Shown: positions 56,622 through 64,000 of the stretch, in pieces | Position numbering within the stretch: the first letter of the stretch is position 1 | How the letters are laid out: each line of letters opens with the position of its first letter | From: Panagrolaimus kolymaensis | Lineage: Eukaryota; Nematoda; Chromadorea; Rhabditida; Panagrolaimidae | Direction of reading: 5' to 3' | DNA: 64,000 nt | Assembly: GCA_028622995.1 (NCBI GenBank) | Contig: JAJQJQ010000008.1 | Span: forward strand, 3,410,001 to 3,474,000 | The notes under the pieces: generated by a model | Told to the model about the DNA's origin: nothing | Seen by the model: only the letters and a program-made list of their open reading frames with translations | The model's database searches: none | Translations under genes and position numbers: made by a program

Positions 56622-57339
56622 CTACTCTACCTTTTTATGTTTAACAGTAAGTTTGAATAAGATTCGTTTGAGATACGAAGTAAATGTGGCATGAATATCA
56701 GTAAGTTGAGAATCTTTTAAAATAAGAAAATGATTTTAGAATTTAATATGAAGGTGCGCTTACTGTAGTTTGGAAGCACCCAGTTGAAATGATCAAGTAT
56801 TGCAAGAATAATTGTCAAAATGGTAATCAAAACGATGCCAAATTTCTGAATAAAATCAATGTACCATAAATCATTTCGGGTATTCATCCCAACATAAACA
56901 TGCGAGATCGCAAACGCATACGATGCAACAACAAATGGACCAAAACATAGAAGATTGAGACGATGCCACATAAATACAGAAGCAACAATCAACGCCGCCA
57001 TCAAAGAAGCAGCAATAGATAACAAGGTTTCCAAATAGGGCAAAGCAACACCAGCAGCAATGGCACCAAAAGCAGCACCTTCGGTCAAGCTCAATATGAT
57101 GGTGAGGAAATTGGTTGGAATATTCCCTTTATATGCAGCAAGGAAGAACGTCTAAAAGTTATGCTTTGTTTTTGAAAATAAGGATGAACACATACCACCA
57201 TGACAAAAATTCCCAAAATTAATTCAATTCCAACACAGTTTATAACGCTACTTCCATGGCACCAAGCTCCAGGAGTATTAACATAGCTAATGTTGAATAA
57301 TGGTTGAATAATGGTTGTTTCAGTTGTTGTCGTTGCCAT
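56622..57339 (-). CDS. multi-pass membrane protein (about 207 aa, 5 membrane segments)
   Basis: ATG at 57337-57339. Exons 57196-57339, 56764-57151 and 56622-56713, all GT-AG and in phase, ending at TAG 56622-56624 if the third exon is terminal. An extracellular-type N-terminus (MATTTTETTIIQP, with NIS and two cysteines, ...WCHGSSVINC) is followed by five hydrophobic segments near residues 33-55, 60-82, 87-110, 114-136 and 150-172. The layout recalls TMEM198/DUF4203-type proteins, but I cannot confirm that. The third exon also has a donor (GTAGAG at 56625-56630) leading to the 56579 acceptor, in the wrong phase. Confidence 0.62.
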
Positions 57340-59868
57340 GTTTAAAATCCAAGAAAACGTTGTTACAAATTGTTAATTTTTGTGAAAAATTTGATGTCAA
57401 ATCTCAAATTATTTTTAGTTTCATCGCTCGCTTCTGAAGCGGCCTTAATCAAACTCTTCCACTCGCAGATTCCTCTCTCCATCGCCTCTCTATCTTTTCT
57501 CTCCTTCTATCGCTTTCATTTTACAAAACTCTCTAAAATTTTCTCAAGTTCTTCCGCCATTGTTCCTTCAAAAATGCCAAAAAAAGATTGTTCCATTTTT
57601 GTAACCATGATTTCAACAAAACTATATTAATATGTGTGAAAAATCTTGCAAGAAACATTAATCTTTTACATTATTGTATCATTTTTAGTTTGGGTAAACA
57701 TTCATCAAATTCATGTATCGCGCCATTACAATGAAGTCCCACTTTTTATCAACATAATGTTCTCCGCATTTTTCCCTATTTTTCGTTTGCCAACTTTCTT
57801 CCATTTTTCTTTCTTCCTTTCTTCATTTTCATTGTTGCGCTTCTTTCGTGTTTTTTGACGTTTGTTAGACTTTTTTTCCAAAATATGTATAATCTTCCAT
57901 GTTTTTAGAGTGAATTAGTTCCACCTCCAGCAAAACCAAATCAAAAATACTTCAAAAACCGAATAATGTTCTTCAATCATGTCAAATACATATGCTTCAA
58001 TAATTGCTGTTAAAGAAAGAAAAACACGTTTTCATCTTTGTTTCTTCTTTTTTCTCCTCGTGTTTCCTTCTAACCTTCGCGTTTTACCTTTCGTTATGCT
58101 TAACTCGCTTATTACCACGTGTTTTAACTGTTTTATTATGTCCTATAGCTTCTCCTAATCATTATGTTAGTTTTTCAGGATTGCACCTTTCTCGACAACA
58201 ACAACAACAACGACTCCATCCTTCATCAAAGCTGAAGAATCTGGTCTCAAACAATGAATGAATGTGAAAAGAAAGAGAAAAATAAGAAAATATGTTTATT
58301 TTACTGAATGCTATTTATGTGAAAATTAAAGTGAAAAATGATAGCAGATGAATGGTGTAACAAAGGTTAGCTTTTTGGGCACGTTTCATAGTTGTTGATT
58401 ACTTTATTTGTATTTTTTTAACTTGTTACTACACTTGAAATGCTTTATTCTTCGTTTTCTCTTTTTTTTTTGTTTCAGGTTCCTGCTAAATGATGATGGA
58501 TCAAGAACGTCAATGGTATATGTTTCAACGATCAAAACAGTGGTTACAGTGTCAACATAACAACCAATACAACTTCAAAGAAATAAGAAATCAAAAATTA
58601 TGTGGTTATGATGTTAATGCATTGAAAAGTAAAAAATGGATGAAAAGTGTTATATGTAACAACATTGTGTGAAGAAGTTAAAGAAAATTATGCTCTTTAA
58701 TCATAACTAAAACTTTATAATCATAAAATGTAAACATTGTAAATATTTGAAGTGTAAAAAAGCTGTATAGCGAACACTTTCAAACCCTTGGAAACTCGGG
58801 TAATATAAATTTTGGACCATCTTGCCGTAGTTGGCTTGATTTCATATTCTTTTTTTGTTATATTTTCATTTTCGTTGAAGTTAATGATATCGTGCGACGC
58901 TGAATGATGAAAACTTTTTCCTGTAACATGTTAAGAATGGATACAAAAGATACCGATGTATATGTAAAACAAAGCTATATGTGAAATCTTGGATAAGCAA
59001 CGTTAAAATTCATTGACTTTTTGTTAACAAAAACACATTTTCCAATCCAACTCCATCTAAAAAACGTTGCTGTTTTTGAACAAAACTTTGTTTGGTTTTT
59101 TTTGTGAACAAATTTTATTCTTTAGATTTTTTTCGGCTGTTGTATGCTAAAAATGCACTTAGCCAAGGGTAAGCAAAAAACGAAAAAAAGTATATTTTTT
59201 TTTCGTTGAAAAAAGCTGCATTTTTTGATGTTTTCTTATTTTGATCATCAAGAGTAGTAAAAAAATTTTGTTCATAGTTTTAATGTTTATTTTGTTTTGC
59301 TGAGTAACTAAGTAAAATCATACAATTCGAGGATTAATTTGAGTAACATCTAAAAATAAACACGTTTTACATAAACTTATCTAAAAAATAATATAGTCTA
59401 ACTTTTTGAAAGACTTTTTTTTTGTTGGAAAAACCCTACTTTATTTTCTCCATAAAGTAACATTATTAGCAACAGAATTTATTAACAAAACATAACTTCG
59501 TCATATTTATTGAAAAGATTAAAAGATAACGTGACTCAACGAACTAAAAGTGTTAATGAAAATTTTTTTGGGCCTTTAAATTTTATGGATATTACCAACT
59601 TAATTTTTAATACCTACTCCGCCTTTGATTGATATTGTTTACGCTATGGAAAGAATGTTACATTCTTTTTTCTTCAAGAAAGCTGGCAAAAACGCAGTTA
59701 TTCATTAATGGATTTTGTTGTCGACCTTTTTTCTTGCATAATTAAACAAAAAAGGCTAAAAAATAATGAAAGAAAAATGCTTTTCTTCATTGTGTTCCCC
59801 AAAAAAAAAATAGTTTAAAGCTAAATCCAAATAAAAAAGCATTCAAACATTTTATTAATCAATAACCG
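57340..59868. other. long intergenic stretch, possible small exons only
   Basis: No gene is supported. On the plus strand three short pieces follow good acceptors: after TTTTTAG at about 57909 (ELVPPPAKPNQKYF), after TTTTTCAG at about 58180 (a Thr run from an ACA-type microsatellite, ending GLKQ-stop) and after GTTTCAG at about 58480 (VPAK-stop). They could be terminal exons of an unseen gene but do not link into a frame I can close. Confidence 0.35.
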
Positions 59869-61733
59869 CTAAATTAAAAAATGACAAATCAAATTAATTT
59901 TTTTAGCCGCTTCTGAAATTTGTTTTTTGATATGTTCGGCATTTTCTTTTCCATAATTCAAGCAAATTGTAATTTCCTTGGGTTGGAGACCTGTTTTGTT
60001 TTGAATGATTTTTCTATGATGTTTGAGTAAGAAAGCAAACAAAAAGGTTGGAGATGCTTTTTTAGAAACTCCTTCAAAATTTTCAAATTCAACAAAAATT
60101 TGACTTTCTTCATTTTTTGAAACTTTAAATTTCCATTTTGGATCAATTTTTATGTTGTTTGGAGGCATGGACATAATTTTAAGCAAATCTAAAAAATGTA
60201 ATTTTAAAGGTTTTAGAAAAAAAGATATAAAAAATAATACCGTAAACGACGGAATTTGGTTTGTAATCTAAAACATCTTTGGCATCTTTACCAATTTTAG
60301 GTTTTTCACTTTCGTCAAATGATAAATAATCTGGTCTTTCTTCTTTACCTAGAAAACTTAAATTATTATCAAAATTTTGTTTTTGTAAAGAAAAAACATA
60401 CCCGCCCAAGTTTTAATTGCTTCAAAGCTATTTTCATTTTCATTCCAAATTGCAGAAATCGTGGAATTATTATTTAAAATCAATGCAGGAAAATTTTTGT
60501 TTGCTTTTTTATTCAATGATTTTACCAAAGGACTAATTTTATCAATCACATCTTTGGTTTTTCTCAAAATTGGAATGCAATCATTGTGAATTATTAATGA
60601 AACTTTAACATTTTTTACTTTTTTGCCAAGTTCGGGTTCAGTGGTTTCAAGAACATTAAAGGCATCATTGGTTTTGAATGGATGTTTCACGAGGAGCTAA
60701 AAAAATGTGAAAATAATATTAATTAACTAATTAAAGAAAAATATTTATATAAAATCAAAACACTAAAATTTGCATAAAAGTCTGTTTAAATTACTTGACT
60801 TTTAGCACAGAAACCCTATTTTCCAATTGAAAGTGTGAGAAGTAACTTTTTGCATTTTTACAGTTCAGTAAAATAACTTACATTATACCCTTTATTGGGT
60901 AATTCAAATTCATCCCATACAGGTAAATAAAAGTTTGATTCAGTAATAGAAATAAGTTTGGTATCATTTGCAGGAGTAATGGCAAAAGTATTATTGCAAA
61001 TTGGTTGAATATGAAACTTGAGATTTGTTTCAGAAATTCCTTCAATAACCGCTTTGATTGTTACAGGAATATATTCGCTCAAAAATTTATTGACTTTAAT
61101 AACTTCGAAGGAATCAACAAAGATTTTTTCAAGAGTTTCGATTTTTGAGTTTTGTTTAATTGAACCAATAATAATTTTATCTGGGTTGTAGTCTCCAAGA
61201 ATAGCATTTTTCATTTTTTCTTTTGAAATCATTGATTTGATATTTGCTTTTCGAATAACTTTATAACCGCCAGATTCGCGAAGAAGTTGCAAAATCCTAA
61301 TTTTTTCTGGACAACAAATTAAAGTAATTAAAGTTTCTCCATTTTTTGGTTTATAATTTGCTGCAGCCAATAACCCGGTAGCATAAAATTCTTCTTTCAT
61401 CATGAATCGAGAAGAAATATCAAATTTGTCAAATTCAATCTTAACTTTTTCTATTGGATTTATAACTGCCGCATAAGTCTCTTGATTCATTTCAAACATC
61501 GTAATCACCGCGGCTTTGGTATTTTCTTTGACATATTTGGGCAAATTATCCAAGAAATCATATAAAAAATCTTTATATCCAGAAACCATTGAAAAGAATT
61601 TATATTTTTCTGAACGAACAATTACATTTTTAGCGATATCAATTAAATCGACTTGGATGATGGTTGAAACGATATCAGATAAATAATATTCATTCAAATA
61701 TAAATTATATTTCTTTTTATTTTCAATAGCCAT
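59869..61733 (-). CDS. Hsp70-like protein with halves in permuted order (524 aa)
   Basis: Exons 60882-61733, 60402-60696, 60241-60348 and 59869-60188; all introns GT-AG and in phase. The first 284 codons match, by eye, Hsp70 from nucleotide-binding lobe II onward: KAAVITMFEMNQ-like region, then DKIIIGSIKQNSKIETLEKI at the position of the IVLVGGSTRIP block, then a region resembling the start of the substrate domain. After a linker, exons 2-4 match the Hsp70 N-terminus: STISAIWNE where DLGTTYS is expected, then FEAIKTWAG, PDYLSF, PKIGKDAKD, KPNSVVYD, WKFKV and the lobe I end (KEITICLNYG ... EAAKKIN). The phosphate loop is not conserved, so ATPase activity is unlikely. The order is C-half then N-half. 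Alternative: two adjacent truncated copies spliced together. Confidence 0.6.
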
Positions 61734-62343
61734 AATTTTTCTTCTTCTCAACAAACAAACTCTGAAAATTTATGAATGACTAATCCTTCACCAAAATTGT
61801 TAATGCGAAAAAAAATAGCAGGCGTTGGCAATGGAATTCTTTTTGCCAAAAAAGTTACAAAACTTTATTTATGAATTTTGTTTATAAGAAAATATGTGAA
61901 AAAAAAAGCTTTTGTTTTAATATTATTTGAAGCTTTTCATTCAATTTTTTTTGAAAATATATTACAAAAAATCCAATATTAAAAAAGAATGTCTTGATAT
62001 TAAAGTTATAATTAATCAAGAAAATATTATAAATGAATTTTGAATTTTAATAAATAATACATATACGTTTTTTTTAATTGCTTAAAGCTCGGTAGACATA
62101 TTTTTTATCGATTGTAGTTTGTTGGATAACAATTCTTTAAGCCTTTTGGTGATAAACGATTGCTGTTAATTAACATTTTCCTTTCTTCATTTTTTTTTGA
62201 TTAGATGCTTTTTATGACCGATATAAATTGATAATATTGAAAAAAATCAATCACTATCCAAAAATTTTAATTGAAGAAAAAACACTTTAGTTTCTTTCAT
62301 TTTTTGTTACTTTTTTATATTATTTTTTTGTTCTTAAGCCACA
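61734..62343. promoter_or_regulatory. shared divergent promoter region of two Hsp70-like genes
   Basis: About 610 bp between oppositely oriented starts (61733 minus, 62344 plus). It is AT-rich with no coding signal. No heat-shock element array (nGAAn repeats) stands out. The role is inferred from the head-to-head layout only. Confidence 0.35.
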
Positions 62344-63322
62344 ATGGTTGTTCATTTGGGTATTCGCATTAATTATGATAATTTTTCGGTTTTAACCTTT
62401 AATACCGTAACCAAGGAAAATATTGATTTTAAAATCCCTGTAAGTTATTTGTTAGTTTTAAAATTTATATACAATTTGCATTCCTAAACTTACATGAAAA
62501 GTTTTTTTAGATAACAAGAGAAAAGCTTAAAAGTAAAACGGTTTGTAACAATTTTTTCTTAAATATTAAAGAAAAAGTTGGTGAATATATTGGATGTTGT
62601 TGTATTGGCGATGGAGGAATTGATAATGAAAAAATTCGAGCAAATATTCTTAAAATTGGAGAAAATCATGGATTTTTAAAGATTGAATTTATGAGTTATC
62701 TCGATGCTTCATATATTTATGCTTTGTATTCAAATAATATCACTCCAAAAGTTAACGATGTGATTTGGAAGCAATTAGAGGGATTTACACTTTCATCACG
62801 TCCAACTCCAAATTGCGCTAATTATGGAATATTCCAAAAAAATTATGTAAAATCAAAATTTTTGAAAACAACAAATTATATAAATGTATGTGATAAAAAT
62901 GCATTAGCATTATTTTCTCCACCAAATATTTTGTTAAATTGGAAACGTTCTAATACCCCTCCACTTGAAATGTCTGTTGTAAATGAAGTGTTTCCATATT
63001 GCAAAATTCTTACCGTTGATGCTAATGACAATGATCAAGGGTTTCTTCTTAAAGCAAAGATGATGTCAGGAAACAAAGAACTTTTGCCATTAGATGTTGA
63101 AATGGGACTTTCAAATAACATTGAGCTACAAATTAATAAAGAAAAAATATTAATTATTCCTGATAATTTAACTTTTCCTTTTATCAAATCCATATTAGTG
63201 TTTAATTCAGCTCCCCATAAAGGTATAAAAACAAGCTTAAGTATCTACTTTTTAATTTAGGTTTTTGTTACCATAAAAAGAGTGATCATAATTTTGGTGT
63301 AGCAAATAAGATGTTTTCATGA
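62344..63322 (+). CDS. short diverged Hsp70-like protein (289 aa)
   Basis: ATG at 62344. Exons 62344-62439, 62511-63222 and 63261-63322; all GT-AG and in phase, ending FGVANKMFS. N-terminus VVHLGIRINYDNFSVLTF sits where Hsp70 has the GIDLGTTYS phosphate loop, with the catalytic residues gone. The segment CCCIGDGGIDNEKIR followed by GENHGF and DASYIYALY parallels the Hsp70 stretch from VPAYFND to the NEPTAAAIAYG helix. The segment ELLPLDVEMGL with a following IIPDNLTFPF parallels the start of the substrate-binding domain (PLSLGIET ... NTTIPT). Much of lobe I is missing (289 residues against about 640). Likely a pseudo-chaperone or Hsp70-fold derivative; moderate to low confidence. Confidence 0.48.
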
Positions 63323-63493
63323 GAAATTTTTGTATATATTTTTGGCAAAAAAATTTAGCTCATGAATAAACATATTTTGTGTCATTCTAAAATAATGATT
63401 AAAGAAACAAGAAAAAAGTTTTATCGAAACTGACACAACTCCCACCCAGGAGAAACCTTTTATAATATGAAAAAAACTTCGACCATAGTGCTC

Positions 63494-63530
63494 GATAGAA
63501 AGATCGGGCCGAAGGCCCGATCTTTCTATC
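63494..63530. repeat. perfect inverted repeat, 17-bp arms, 3-nt loop
   Basis: Arms GATAGAAAGATCGGGCC (63494-63510) and its exact reverse complement (63514-63530) flank GAA. The GC-rich loop end stands out from the AT-rich surroundings. It could be a cruciform or RNA hairpin, the end of a palindromic element, or an assembly artefact. Confidence 0.8.
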
Positions 63531-63659
63531 TAGCTAGGATGGGGTAGTTCCATACGGAAATTACGTGAAAAATAGGCGCATTAGCATGAGTCAATATGGA
63601 TCTCGAGATACACGCATGTTTAACATTAAAATTCAAAAATGCGTCTTTTCCGCCCTTTT

Positions 63660-63735
63660 CTTTGTCTTTTTGGCGTTGTGGGTATAGCGCTTTTGACTGT
63701 GAAAGGAGGTGTTTGGTTCGAATCCCAGATATCAT
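63660..63735 (+). tRNA. tRNA-like relic with a perfect B-box
   Basis: GGTTCGAATCCC at about 63715-63726 is a perfect pol III B-box, and a weak A-box-like GTGGGTATAGCGC lies about 40 nt upstream. The T stem has a mismatch and the acceptor stem does not pair. Probably a tRNA pseudogene or SINE head. Confidence 0.3.
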
Positions 63736-64000
63736 TTTTCGCTTATTTTGATGAGATTGTCAAAGGATTATGTTTTAGATTATTTTTAATGATTTTTAAA
63801 AATATTAGCGATATATAGAATATGCAAATTTCTTCAAGATTTGACAAAAATCGATTTTTTTATATATTTTTATGCAATTGAAGGAAAAATAAAATTCAAA
63901 TTATTTTTTTATGTTTTTTTAAGATTATTGAACTAATTTTCATGGATTTTTTAAATAATAAGGTTTTAAGGGAGTGAGCTATAAAGAGAATAACTAGATG

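Larger units (their letters stand above)
63323..64000. other. right-edge intergenic region
   Basis: Contains a perfect 17-bp-arm hairpin and a tRNA-like B-box (separate entries). No coding gene seen before the window ends; a 69-codon minus frame at 63526-63735 overlaps the tRNA-like sequence and is not supported. Confidence 0.4.

Noticed and set aside
57370..58261. Four plus-strand frames of 60-86 codons
   Set aside because: No domain and no linking splice sites. They overlap the probable 5' flank of the minus-strand membrane gene.

Overview
The window looks like nuclear DNA of a nematode. It is very AT-rich, introns are mostly 37-90 nt with TTTTTAG or TTTCAG acceptors, and lineage-expanded F-box-like, MATH/BTB and ZNFX1-type genes sit side by side. 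The family style suggests a panagrolaimid-like worm, but that is an inference and no species marker is present. There is no bacterial or viral replicon.

Layout. 1-3604: the 3' part of a Ty3/gypsy-type LTR retrotransposon (protease-RT-RNaseH-integrase, one in-frame stop, PPT and 3' LTR). 5.2-27.6 kb: a minus-strand array of F-box-like single-exon genes of about 270-320 codons, with a MATH/BTB gene near its left end. Nine members look open to the end or nearly so. Four are broken: by a nonsense codon plus deletion, by a MITE insertion, by an early nonsense codon, and by truncation. A fifth carries a frameshifted tail. 27.9-34.7 kb (minus) and 40.0-47.1 kb (plus): two head-to-head copies of a 22-exon ZNFX1-like helicase/zinc-finger gene, with three more F-box-like genes between them. 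I could close all 22 exons in phase in each copy. Each copy carries exactly one visible lesion, and the lesions differ: a 10-bp tandem duplication in the minus copy and a TGA in exon 4 of the plus copy.

47.1-50.8 kb: a diverged direct duplication of the 3' flank of the plus ZNFX1 copy, with a candidate small secreted cysteine peptide between the two copies. 50.8-54.8 kb: a second, two-exon F-box-like subfamily on the plus strand (one pseudogene, two intact). 55.4-57.3 kb: a multi-pass membrane gene followed by an unrecognised coding block whose junction is one base out of phase. 59.9-63.3 kb: two divergent Hsp70-like genes without a normal ATPase phosphate loop. The minus-strand gene carries the C-terminal half of the Hsp70 fold upstream of the N-terminal half. 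Three short hAT-like MITEs with perfect 8-bp target duplications (14.0, 14.7 and 47.1 kb) have interiors made almost wholly of iterated hexamer-like words.

How the genes may fit together (inference): F-box and MATH/BTB proteins are substrate adaptors of cullin ubiquitin ligases and expand quickly in nematodes. ZNFX1 acts in small-RNA inheritance in worms and in antiviral defence in mammals. Hsp70 is the client-handling chaperone family. The region therefore resembles a fast birth-and-death, defence-type locus rather than a housekeeping block. All gene models come from reading the sequence and splice signals by eye; no database search or transcript data were available.
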